Origin: Chondrosia reniformis
Taxonomy: Eukaryota; Porifera; Demospongiae; Chondrillida; Chondrillidae
Assembly: GCA_947172415.1 (NCBI GenBank)
Contig: OX359199.1
Location: 4,490,001 to 4,554,000 of the forward strand
DNA length: 64,000 nucleotides
Reading direction: 5' to 3'
The position numbers and the translations under genes are program-made. The notes beneath the pieces were generated by a model, which did no database searches, had not been told where the DNA came from, and saw only the letters and a program-made list of their open reading frames with translations. Positions within the stretch are counted from its first letter, which is position 1; each line of letters starts with the position of its first letter. Shown here piece after piece: positions 42,701 to 54,700 of this stretch.

Positions 42701-45700
42701 ATGCCTTGATGGTAGTCAACAATGCCTTTGACTCTTCAATAAGTCTCCAAGTGCTACTCTTTCTATTTGTGCAATCATTCACTTCTAAGACAGAGACAGG
42801 AGGAGGTAAGAGATTTGCTGTTGTCTCGGCTGTAATCCTTTCATTTTGCAACTCTCTTTCCTCATTTTTGGGAGAGCCACTCTCTTCTGCAGCTAGTAGA
42901 CTGAAAGATTGCACTGATCCATGTAAAGCAGTGGGACCCACTCGTATATCTCCTTGAACTGGCAGAGGCACTGAATCTTGGATAGTGCTCACCTCAGCAC
43001 TACACTGCGAGTCATCTTTGAATGACATTTCTACAAGGTTGAATGACATTTCTACGAGGCTGCATAGCTGACTACCCATGTCAGTGTGTAGGGATCCATC
43101 ATTTTGTTGTGAGGAAGGGAAGGTGGCTGGAATGACATCTTTGGTTTCAGAATGCAGGTGAATGTCTTGAGAGAGGTTGAGCTTTTTCTGTCCAACTGAA
43201 TTTGGGAGGTATGTGTCTGTTTCATCTTTTCTAGGTGGATCATAATAGGCCTCACTTATGGCATTTGGAACAGGCTGTGAGGGGCTATCATGAATGATAC
43301 TACACACTGCTGACAAGTCTGAGGCCTTTGGCATGACTGGAGATGATGAAGCTGATTCTGTGAAGGCTTCCAGCAATCTCTCCACTTTAAAATCGACATC
43401 AGAGGCTGCTGGTAGGTACGGTTCTTGACCATCATCTTCACTTGTGAATGGGTCTGCTTCAAAGGCCAGATCTTTTGACAAGCAGAACAGCTCCCTCTCA
43501 ATGAGCTCATACAATGCCCCCTCGCTATCAGGGAAGATGGACGTTCCATCTTTTGATTGATTGACAATTGTATCAAGAATAGAACCTTCTTCAAGATCGA
43601 TTTTCATTTTTTTACTTCCATGATTTGGGAGTGGGGATGGTAATTGATTCCTTAAGGCCATACTGATATCATTAGTGGCTTGATTGAGCGAATCATTGGG
43701 TTGGAGTTCTGGATACACTTGAGCAATGCTCACTTCAGCATTTTCAGCTCGTAGTTCATTTATAGATTCTTGATCACTTTGCATTTCCAGAAGGGCATTC
43801 AATTCTGCTAGCTCCCTCTCTTTGGCCTCAAGCTTACTCTGCAGCTGCTGAATGTCCTGTAAACAAATGTAAAAGGCCACTATATCACAGTTCATAGAGT
43901 GTGAATATGAAGACACGAGTCATCATCATATTCAATATTCAAACACATGTGCAAAAGGCATAGGGAAGACCTAGTGAAATATAAAACTAATTAATAATAT
44001 AGCTAACCAACATAAGCTGCCAGTGGCAAACGTGCATAAAGTCACTATATATCTTGTAGAGACCTGTGTGGCTAGGCAGTTCTGACATATCTAGTTTCAT
44101 TCAATACTAGCCAAGATAAACAATTCAAATTCATTGATAAAGGTAGCTGTAAGCTGCTGAAACATTTGACTTTAAATTGTTTATCTTGGCTAGTGTTGAA
44201 TGATACTACAAAAGTCACTATATATTATTCAACTCACCTGTGTGTTGGGATTTTCGCTCATAGTGCCAAATGAATCTAAAGTACACATATAATATACGTA
44301 CATTATCATGTAAATTGGCAACAAAACATTCATTGATACCTCTACTTACAGTCACTAAATGGAGATATAATACTCTTGGAGTTCACAGAAGAGGAGTGGC
44401 TCGGCTGTGCTCCAGAAGAGGAGTGGCCCAGCTGTGCTTCAGAAGAGGAGTGGCCCGGCTGTGCTTCAGTAGGGGAGTGGCCCAGCTGTGCTTCAGTAGG
44501 GGAGTGGCCCAGCTGTGCTTCAGAAGAGGAGTGGCTCGGCTGTGCTTCAGTAGGGGAGTGGCCCAGCTGTGCTTCAGAAGAGGAGTGGCTCGGCTGTGCT
44601 CCAGAAGGGGAGTGGCCCAGCTGTGCTTCAGAAGGGGAGTGGCCCAGCTGTGCTTCAGAAGGGGAGTGGCCCAGCTGTGCTTCAGAAGAGGAGTGGCTCG
44701 GCTGTGCTCCAGAAGGGGAGTGGCCCAGCTGTGCTTCAGAAGGGGAGTGGCCCAGCTGTGCTTCAGTAGGGGAGTGGCCCAGCTGTGCTTCAGTAGGGGA
44801 GTGGCCCAGCTGTGCTTCAGAAGGGGAGTGGCCCAGCTGTGCTTCAGAAGGGGAGTGGCCCAGCTGTGCTTCAGAAGAGGAGTGGCTCGGCTGTGCTCCA
44901 GAAGGGGAGTGGCCCAGCTGTGCTTCAGAAGGGGAGTGGCCCAGCTGTGCTTCAGAAGGGGAGTGGCCCAGCTGTGCTTCAGTAGGGGAGTGGCCCAGCT
45001 GTGCTTCAGTAGGGGAGTGGCCCAGCTGTGCTCCAGAAGGGGAGTGGCCCAGCTGTGCTTCAGAAGGGGAGTGGCCCAGCTGTGCTTCAGTAGGGGAGTG
45101 GCCCAGCTGTGCTTCAGTAGGGGAGTGGCCCAGCTGTGCTTCAGAAGGGGAGTGGCCCAGCTGTGCTTCAGTAGGGGAGTGGCCCAGCTGTGCTTCAGAA
45201 GGGGAGTGGCCCAGCTGTGCTTTAGAAAGAGAGTGACTCGGCTGTGCTTCAGAAGGGGAGTGACTCGGCTGTGCTTCAGAAAGCGGGGATGCATTAAAGT
45301 CTAAACCTGGCAGAGCACAAGCAGAGAATCTGTTGCTGCCTTCCTGGCTGGGAGTTTTCTCAGGTGTCCCTTCTATGATATAATGGCATAGCTGTCCTGC
45401 TGTCCCTTGGTCCTTGCTTGATGAGCCTGAACTTGACTCTGAGCTGGTCTGAATGGGAATATTGGGAGACTGACTATCTGTTACACACTTGGACTGCAGT
45501 GCTTTTGGTGTGGAGGCTGCAGCTGGCAAGCTCGATGGGATGATGGAAGGAGACAGGGAAGGAACAGGTGGAAGGGGAGTAGAATCACACATACTAAAGT
45601 TGGAATCAGGAGGTTTGGTGTCCATAGTAAAACTGTCTTCAATAACAGCTTTCAGCCTCTTTGAAGGATGAGTTGGAGAAAGGAAACCTGCCTCGCTTTG

Positions 45701-48158
45701 AGTGCAATCCATCACTTGCGCTGTGCTGGAAAAACTGTGCTCTGTTATCTTATCCTTCTTGCCATTTGCACAAGGAACAGAGACAGACTTTGTGCTGTGA
45801 AAATAATAATTCAATGATTTATTCCTGCGTTTGCTCCTGGTCGATCTAGTTAACTCATTAAATTTGATAGTGTCAATATCCTCTTCCTCCTCCACTGTAT
45901 TCATTATCAGAATACCTTCCACAGAGTTATCCTTATCTATTATACTGCTCTCGAAAGGAGAGAGTGATGGGGAGGCTATCTCTCCTAAGCTAAGTGTAGT
46001 AGTGGAGCTGCTGGTGTCGGATGGCCAGCTAACGATTTTGCCATCCAAACCATGTTCACATTGGTCGGCTGTCGGGGTATCTACTAATGGACTGGATGAT
46101 GGAACAGATGTGTGGGCAGATGAGGGATGACCACTTGTTGTATGAATTATTGGAGCCTGGAGTCCATCTTTGTCAGTTGGTACAGTATATAGCATATTTG
46201 AATTGCCATCTACAGGAGTAATGTTTGAATGTTCTCCAACGCCAGGTGCTGGGTGCCTGGGTGTGACTTGTGAGTCAGATGTACTCCTCCCAGTTGTTGG
46301 AATACTATATCCCTGGACGCTGAGTGGGGTACAAGGAATGGCAACAACACCTTCATAGGGGCTTTCTGGAACTTTATTCGCCTGGCTTAGTGAATGTTTT
46401 AAGAATACTTTTATATCAGATGACAAATTTTTTGAAGGTGTATCTCTATCAGATGATGGTTGCTTGGAAGGTGTAGCTTTATCAGATGATTGTTGCTTGG
46501 AAGGTGTAGCTTTATCAGATGATTGTTGCTTGGAAGGCGTATCTTTATCAGATGATGGTTGTTTGGAATGTATATCTTTATCAGATGATGGTTGCTTGGA
46601 AGGTGTAGCTTTATCAGATGATGGTTGCTTGGAAGGTGTAGCTTTATCAGATGATGGTTGCTTGGAAGGTGTAGCTTTATCAGATGATGGTTGCTTGGAA
46701 GGTGTAGCTTTATCAGACTGTTCTGAGGGAGATGGAACAGAGACTGACACATCTTTAGAATAAGACTGCTTCCCTTCCAAAGATGAGGAGTGTCTAATGG
46801 TGTTGAGAATTATTGTGATGGGTAGCACACTCCTTCACACCTTATCATGGCTACATGCATCAAAAGTGGTACGTACCTGATCCTTTTCTTAGCTCTACTC
46901 CGTGAAATTCTAGTCACTGATTCATGTACATCAAAGTTGGCTCCAGATGACTCCTATATACAGGTATATATACATAGATTTATCTCAGTACATATGTTGC
47001 TACAGTGCCTATAAGATACGTATATGTATACAGTGGAAACTGGTTAACAAGTACTCCTGGTATCATACCTTTTATCAGTAGTTCTTGTTAAACAATAGTA
47101 CTGCTATAATACCGTTATACAAAGTTTTGCAAAATATGCAGCTCCATATATAGTTAAAAGTAGTCATTATGTGAGCTGTGCTTTGTGAACGTTAAATAGT
47201 TAAACTAATAGTCAGTTGCCAAATTGTTGTTCTTGTTAACAGTACACATTCTTGTTAAATGTTTTGCATATTAGGGGCTCTGTTTTCCAAGTTTTGTTTG
47301 TATAAAGCAATAATTCACGTAAGGTGTGTGTGTTGGCCAGTTTCCACTGTATAGTATATTACTGGGTATTGGGAATGTACCAAATTGGAATATGTCCATA
47401 TATACAAAGCATATATCACATACGTAGTACAGCACATGTTTATTATCACGTGATGGGTATGAATGGGATCACATATACGTACATCATGCTAAAACACTGG
47501 AAAGGCTGTTCATTATTATAACAGAAATTTCTTACTTTGGGACCAACTTTTAAAGCACTTTTCTGTGGCTTCTGTGGTGTAGGATGCAAGAGGGAGTGAA
47601 AGAGGATTCCAGGAGTACCTCTGCTCTCGTGTGTATGCCAAATAGCTTGCGGTGGTGTTTCTAATAGGAAGAAAGGAATACGATGGAGTGATAGATTAGT
47701 ATTACTTCGTCTATCTTCATACTTGCTATGCCAGTGTCTTCAATAAGAGCTGTTTCTAACTTTTTTACAGCTTCAACAATTTCTCCCAATCTGCTACTTT
47801 CGTGAATACTTCTACATACATACATACATTAAGTAGAGTATTGCGTGCAACATTCTACGACACTTCGTGTAAGTGACTATTGTGTGAGTGACTTACCTTC
47901 TTGAGATTGGCGCCTTGCACAGCGGACATTTTGGACTTTTACTGGAGGTTATAACAGTTGTGATGCATGGTCGACAAAATGGGTGGTTGCAATGAGACGA
48001 GTATGGGTCGCTTAAGAGCTCCAAACTAGCAATAAAGGAGGCATCAATTGGAAGATAGCTATCTTTTCCTTCAATGACAATTTAACTAACCAAATCGCGC
48101 ATTCGAGGTTCTTTTTCATTTTTCTTAGTATTTCTTTGACCTTGTTTGCTATCTCCAT
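39745..48158 (-). CDS. BRCA1: BRCA1 homologue with RING, coding minisatellites, coiled coil and two BRCTs
   Basis: BRCA1 is an E3 ubiquitin ligase (with BARD1) and homologous-recombination scaffold. Exons: 48091-48158, 47897-48025, 47723-47811, 47536-47660, 46877-46953, 44350-46793, 44238-44275, 42243-43856, 42052-42139, 41893-41970, 41569-41609, 41246-41317, 41018-41081, 40687-40783, 39966-40008, 39860-39920, 39745-39784; about 1,720 residues (human 1,863). The C3HC4 RING reads LECAICLELL...HCNHPFCRPC...CPLC, followed by RRSIHESSRLGEIVE as in human. Exon 6 holds the repeats. Exon 8 starts with a coiled coil (LQSKLEAKERELAELNALLE) placed like the human PALB2-binding helix. BRCT1 has VASGL, RTVKYLFGIA and EDFEVRGD. 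BRCT2 ends VSVYWIVDSLSNYRS. The exon 14/15 junction is one base out of phase, and the exon 13 end is uncertain. Confidence 0.9.
40397..40420. repeat. Short perfect hairpin (11-bp arms)
   Basis: TATACCACACT and AGTGTGGTATA flank a CA centre, in BRCA1 intron 13 next to the family C MITE. Confidence 0.85.
40467..40655. mobile_element. MITE-like element, family C
   Basis: TA, then CTGTAAAACCCTTAATATTA, and at the other end TAATGTTAAGGGTTTTACAG, then TA: inverted ends of about 20 bp with TA target duplication. It is 185 bp, AT-rich and non-coding. It sits in BRCA1 intron 13, about 30 bp from the inferred exon 13 donor. Confidence 0.88.
41655..41800 (-). repeat. Dispersed repeat family A, copy 5
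   Basis: In reverse orientation: CTTATAGGGAAATAAATCTA, GAGCTTTGGATGAGGATA, GTTTTTGGGAATACCATG and CCTTCATCAGTGACCCTG. It lies in a BRCA1 intron between the two BRCT1 exon groups. Confidence 0.8.
44098..44200. repeat. Long inverted repeat (about 30-bp arms)
   Basis: ACTAGCCAAGATAAACAATT near 44107 pairs with AATTGTTTATCTTGGCTAGT near 44175, and the match extends to CATTCAA/TTGAATG outside. The loop is about 45 bp. It is in BRCA1 intron 7. Confidence 0.9.
44395..45290 (-). repeat. BRCA1: Coding 27-bp minisatellite in BRCA1 exon 6, about 33 copies
   Basis: On the coding strand each unit encodes SEAQLGHSP, with variants TEAQLGHSP, SGAQPSHSS and SEAQPSHSS. The unit is 27 bp, so any copy-number change keeps frame. 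The DNA has no stop in several other frames, which yields long antisense false ORFs. Confidence 0.95.
46436..46715 (-). repeat. BRCA1: Coding 33-bp minisatellite in BRCA1 exon 6, about 9 copies
   Basis: Each unit encodes an 11-residue repeat of the type SSDKATPSKQP. Two central units diverge (DIHSKQ, DTPSKQQ). It is Ser/Thr-Pro rich and basic. Confidence 0.93.
47029..47351. mobile_element. MITE-like element, family D
   Basis: TA, CAGTGGAAACTGG at the left and CCAGTTTCCACTG, TA at the right. It is about 320 bp and non-coding, in BRCA1 intron 4. The CAGT...GTTAACAAG start resembles family E at 34546. Confidence 0.82.
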
Positions 48159-48797
48159 CTCTTTTTTCGGTTTCCCAAGAAATTTGGATTTCGCGCTTAT
48201 TTTTCCCGCCAAACATGACCAAAAGTTACAAACTGGTCTACGTATATCCCAGTAGGCATGCATGTATGTGCATGCTAAGGCTTGGCTTCCTCTCAAGGTA
48301 CATCAGCTAGCAAGGGCGTAGACATAGCTGAGCAGGTGGCGGGAAGGGGCTTTAAAAGACACTTCACAATTTACGTAAGTGATATTTTCATAGTGTTCAT
48401 AGTTTGTGTGGACTGATTGCATATGCAGGAATTTCTGGGTTATTGGAGCATCATAATGGTCATGGTGGTTGGCTGGTATGAGTGAGCATGAGTTAGCATT
48501 TGTCTGCATTTGTGATTTTTTCAAAGTATATTTCACAACTTAAAGGCTTCAATTGCAACCCATCAATCATCACGTGCTTCAAATAAACACTTAACTATAA
48601 CAGCACATTAGCTCAATTCCTTTTCCAAGTACGTATTCCAGCATCTACTGAATTTATAAATACAAACAGAAAAACACAGGGCAGATGTTTATATACAAAC
48701 ATGTATAATAAAGTTATACAAGCAATTTGTTTGCGGGTTAGACATTTTGAAATACATAAAATAATGATTATTCCTGAAAGGGAAGAAACTGAATGGT
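48159..48797. other. Spacer between BRCA1 start and DRAK-like kinase end
   Basis: 639 bp that should hold the BRCA1 promoter. A second ATG-led frame upstream of the BRCA1 ATG (ATG at about 48216) is out of frame with the RING and could be an upstream ORF. No further gene is seen. Confidence 0.45.
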
Positions 48798-51700
48798 TTA
48801 CTGACAATCCCCATGTGAATCTTGCTTGTATATTGACTCATCAATGATATCAAAATCTCCTTTTAGGATAGCCTCTCTGACTTCCATGGGAATGACAAAG
48901 CTGTCAGGTCTTGAGTGTACATGGTTCCTTTTCGTGCGGTTCACAACCTTTCTGCTGTGGAAGTCGGGCACATCCTTGTGAGAAGATGGAGAGTGTCTCC
49001 TGTGGGAGTTGGGCACATCCTTGTGAGAAGATGGAGAGTGTCTGCTGTGCTCATTATCAACAGGACCACCAGAGGTAGGTAGCAGAATGACTTCATCCTT
49101 CTTGTAGGCAGTAGTGGACCCTTGGTTTGGAATATCCTGAACTAGCATAGACCGTGGATGTATTTCAGGTGCTTGTCCGGACCCAGGTATCTGGAGGGGG
49201 GTCCTCATGAGTGCCGGACTACTCATGGTGGGCAGGTCACTGGAAGATACTCCATGGGTGAGCATTTGTAGACTATTGGCTACTGAGGAAGGTCCTTCAG
49301 TGACATCACTTGATGAGGCTACCATATTTCTGTCAGAATCTGCTGATGAAGATGATGTAACTTCAGATTTTGGTTTATCCTGATTGCTATGAGGGGAAAA
49401 CCCCTTGATAGTTGATTGAGAGGATTGGAGTGAAGAATGTGTAACCTCCAGAGGCTGCTGAGGGCTTTCTATTGGAAGATGCGCCTTCACCTCTCGACCA
49501 GATGACAATGTTTCAGAGAGAGCAGCAGAATCTTTCTTGTTCTTGGTGTTCCGCTCCGTTACTAAGTTGGCTGTACCGGCTAAAAGTTTGGAGTTAGGTG
49601 ATGTACTGTACATATTCTCCTTTTCAAACATCTTTTTCACCTTCTCCAAAGATGGTTTCAACTTATCAAATGATGTATCAGTTTTACTTGATTCTGTTAA
49701 ATCCTTCTCTGAATGAGTGCAAGTTTTATCCAATGGTAATGTAATGCTTTCTAAAAGGGATGACATCTCTAGCTTTTCTGGGTAAGATGATGATTTTATT
49801 CCTTCTTCGGGGATATCCCTCTCATCGGGGTAGGAGGAGTCATAGGATGACTGACCACCGGCAGCAAATGAAGATGTGCAGGAAGAGATGGGTGAATTGT
49901 CAGCAGACAAGACGTTGTCCATCGACAAAGATATGGAGGAATCCACCGACATGGTGGATTCATGGTGGGTCTTGATGGGCCTGCTTACTTCCATTTCCAT
50001 TAGCCAAGGGTGAGCAAGGCATTCCTTGGATGTCAACCGATCCCTATAAGGTGTAGCAGCAGTTTAAGATCAACATCAGTAAAACACATTAAAGGTTTAC
50101 ATAAACTATCAAGTGCAACATCAAAGTTGAGTGTACATTCATTTTATTGCTGTCAATACACAAGCTAGTCTGACTGGCTGGCTTTGGAGTATCAACTTAC
50201 TTTGGTTTCTTTACAAGCAACTTTCCGATAAAATCTTTGGCATTGTCCGAGATTGTAGCAAATACCTCATCTTCATAATCATAATTTATCATGGACACAT
50301 TGAGGTAAGTTTCCTGGTGGGTTTCGCCCTGGAAGGGGGAATACCCTGCCATTCTGTTGGAAGACAGAGAAACAACAAGACATTGGTCAACACAAACTTG
50401 TATACATAATCCCCACTAACACATTATTACGTACGTGGGCAGGTCATGAAACGGGATAGCCGAAAGATTATAAGCCCAATAGATAAGTATAAACTAAATA
50501 ATTAATGATCTGTATAATATTATAACAATTCAAGCAGTTGGCTTGTTTGATATTGCCATCTCATTTCAGTGAAGTGTACACACTTACAATGAGTAGGTAA
50601 GGGCTCCTACACTCCACATATCAGAAGCACAGCCTATGGCCTCGTAATTAAGAATCTCTGGAGCCACATATTCTGCTGTTCCAACCAAGTTTCTCAATAT
50701 CTCTCCTGGTTGGAGTTGTACTGCTAGTCCAAAGTCTGCCACCTTGATATCGAGGGACTCCTTAGCACACAACAAGATGTTCTCCGGCTACAGGAGGGAA
50801 TAGAAGGTATTGTTGATGGGAATTGTCTGTATCTCTGTGTGGAATAGGATACCATTCTTTCAGGAGATAGCAGCTATCAAATGTCACATGGATATGTGTG
50901 GCACTTGTTACAATCACTTGCAACTATTTCAACACTGTATTTACACAATATATACAGGTGCAAAACAGGTCAGTTTGACAGTGTAACTTGACTCTACATT
51001 TTATCCACTCTTTAATTGTTCCCAATGAGTGGAAACATGAAAAAAGAGTCCAAAATCAATTTGATGGGAATTAGGGCAGGGTAAATCCAGAATTACATAA
51101 TACTATGCATCACTATTGTCTGATAGTACCAGTTTCAGATCTCATATTCCCCACCTATTCATCCTCCTATCTGTTCATCCTAGGCATGTATGCAGCTTAA
51201 ACCAGTGAAATACAACTTCATACAATGATTGTTATCTGGTATGTAGCTTAAAGGAAGTATCTGTAATACAATATACATGTGGTGAAAATAAGAGGAGGCT
51301 GATAGGGTTAGGGGCAGAGACAGGCTGGTGTCTGAAGAGAGACCTTGTAGATAACACACACAGAAAGAGGTGGATGATGAAAAACAATGTTTATTGCAGT
51401 GTGGATATTCGGTGTAATGAGATTTGCATTAACCTGGTGAAAGAATTACTGAAAATGAGTATAAGAAGGCAGTGTTAATATTGGATCTATTTTGTAAGAT
51501 ATCAATATCAGAGACATGCTTAAAAGACTTGTGGAGTTTGTTTTGAACATACTGTATTCTCTAACTACACATATTCCTATACACAGTTCTACTTGGGGCA
51601 AATGCCCAAAGCTATTCTACACTGGGAATAACATACCAGCCTTGATTACATTAATTGCCTGAGTGTTAGTTACCAGGTCTTATATTAAGTCATAAAAACT

Positions 51701-54700
51701 GCAAGACATTAGGACTGTAGAGTGGTTTAACACATTTTGCTCTAATTGAACTTCCTTCTTCAGTGTACCTATGCATACTCTAATTACCTCTGTTAATGTT
51801 GATATCATTGCAGTACATGGACAGCTGGTACCTGTTCAATATGCAAATGTATGTAGAAATACACTCTAAACTACAGCTACGTACTGTATGCATGCACTTA
51901 TATCTCTTTTATCTATCAGCCAAGAATCATAAAACTTTACATAGCTGAACTTAAGTAACTTTTGAAAGTCAACAGAAATAAAGAAAAACATTTAGCCGTT
52001 CAAGAACACTTCCAGGATCAGTTATCTGACCCAATGGAGAAAGTTCAAAGAAGACAAACGTACATTCTACCAACAGCCTAAGATTTTAATTAAACTGATA
52101 CGTTGATCTACTTACTATCCTAGTTTGATGACGTACGTATATTCATAGGGAATAAATAAATAGTGATTTTAATAATTCATATATTAAATTGAAATTGTCT
52201 AAATAGCTAGTAGCTCCTCAGGGTCCACTAGCTCCTCAGGGTCCACTAGAAAGAGACAGATGTTTCCCTGCGGGCAGTTTAGCAGCTGTTGACAACCTTT
52301 GAGTAGATGAGCAACAAATAGCTTTTAATTGCCCAACTATGCCTTTCTGCCCACAAATATGTGTTTGCTTTGGAAAACCACCAAGAGATAACAAAAGTAC
52401 ATAAGATGACTGAAGAATTGATATTCACAACTGTCCTTTATTGGGAAAAGAAGTCTTTGAACTCTACTTTACCAAGTACATATACGTACAACATTGCTAA
52501 TTTTTTATTACACAATCATCGAAATATATGTTGACATGTACATTACACTTCATGAAAATTCTCAACTTGGTTGCTGATTAGCAATAAAGTATTGAGACCA
52601 TCAAACCAGTAGTATAATACACGTTGGCTGATCAAAATGGTCAATTTAGAGAAGTACAAAACATCTTGTATAAAACACTTTAGAGAACTAAAACACTCCC
52701 AGTTCGTGACCAGGGTACTTAAACGTCTCTAATAAGTAGGCAAATGCATAACAGTCAGACAGCTCCCACACTGTGTAAACTACAGGTAGACTCCACTTCC
52801 ATATATGGAGTTGTGTGGGTAGCCATGTGTGCAGTAAAGTAAACACAGCCAGCCACATCCACAAACTGCCACTTCTCCTCTATTTGGGAGTGAAGGGCTG
52901 ACATTGCTCATCAGAACAGTGGAATGTGATCCTATTCATGAATCAAGCAGATCCACTGCTAATGTTACCATGGAAACAAGCCTCAACAAACACTCTCTGG
53001 CCTCAGGCACCATGGTCCAGTGGGAATAGAAGAAATGTTAACTGTATCCTCATTCGAAGCTCTGTATATGCTAGCCCTAAGTCATAAGACTGGGAATAAT
53101 GTTTTAGTTTAATTCATGCACTTCAAATGTACGGCAAGTTAACCATATCTGCAGAACATTGCAATTAAAGCCATTCATGTGACTCCCCTGAACAGTTATT
53201 CAATAATTAGCAGAGAAAACATACTAGAGCATTCACTTGAACACCTAATACCAGTTCTAATGTGGACTGAGCCATCAGTATCTATGGCTAGACACATGTG
53301 GGAGAATACATAAGTAAAAAGAGACTATTTAAATGCCCTTCTCCCACCACAAATGATATCACATAAGTAGGATTGACATACACATATACATACACACATA
53401 CACATACACATACATACACACATCACACATACACACATCACACACACACACACACATACACACATCACACATACACACACATACACACATACACACACAT
53501 ACACACATACACACACATACATCCATCCATCCATCCATGTGCTGCTTTGCACTGAAGACATCTCCAGTGGTACAGGCTGCCAGATCCAGCTTCTCAGTTC
53601 ACCGCTGGCCTTGCTTTACAGAACCTCTTGTGGTTGTGCAGACCTTGATGCCTTAACTCCCGGCCACAGTACGGGCATGGGCGTTGTGTGTGCATGTATC
53701 ACCACTTCAACAAACCATGATTTTACACCCCCCTACATTACCCTACATTACCCTACATTACCCTACATTACCCTACATTACCCTACATTACCCTACATTA
53801 CCCTACATTACCCTACATTACCCTACACCCCCCTACATTACCCTACACCCCCCTACATTACCCTACATTACCCTACATTACCCTACATTACCCTACATTA
53901 CCTTACTCATATTTGTTACATTGTTGGATCTGTTCCTGGGAACCATCACTTCCTGTGATGTAGATCAGACTGTGCCAAAGTGCAGCCTGTTCCCAGAGAA
54001 ATGGACACTTGTGCTGCCAGTATCAGGGACTACTGTCATAGCTAGCAAATACCATTCCAAATGGGCAAGTACAGCCAATCAGATTAAGGACATGCTATGC
54101 AGATATATTTATATACTCCATTAAGGGTTAGGATTTGGGGCCAATTAAAGTAGGTTCAAATTCTTGTGGTCATTAGAGATACAATAACCATATGAATGCG
54201 TAAGGACACATGAATTCTCCTTATTAACAAAACAGTTGTAAATGTATATAGATTCTGCACCCAAATTGTGATAGGTTTTGTATATAAGCCTTTAGCAAAC
54301 ACAGGCAAGCAAAAACATCTTTTCTCTAATGCACGTGTAGAATCTCCACCAGAAATAGTGACACAAGTTGTAAATAAACACAAGAAGAAAGAAACTGCCA
54401 ATTCTAACACCACTTAAAAGCATATTTCCCTGTTACATGTCATGCATGGAATGCAGTATATGTACCTCAACAATGCAGTGGGTGTTACAGACAAATATAT
54501 GCATATACTGTACATAATGTTCAAAGAATATCCTTCAAGAATAGTCAATTATGGTCTGACAGACTAGCATAGTCCCATAATTATTCTTATTATATTAGCA
54601 ATACAAGATTAGCCATTACAGAGCTGTTTGTTCTACGCACACATACACCTTATCCAATCCTGATCAAATTTCAAGTCCATTCTATTGAAATTAAAACAAT

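Noticed and set aside
44270..45304. Plus-strand open frames of 290-340 codons (Arg/Gly/Val/Ala and Glu/Trp repeats)
   Set aside because: They are antisense shadows of the BRCA1 coding minisatellite; the 27-bp unit has no stop in several frames.
53731..53905. Telomere or chromosome-end signal
   Set aside because: The unit is CCCTACATTA, not CCCTAA, and coding exons of the same kinase lie on both sides, so this is interstitial.
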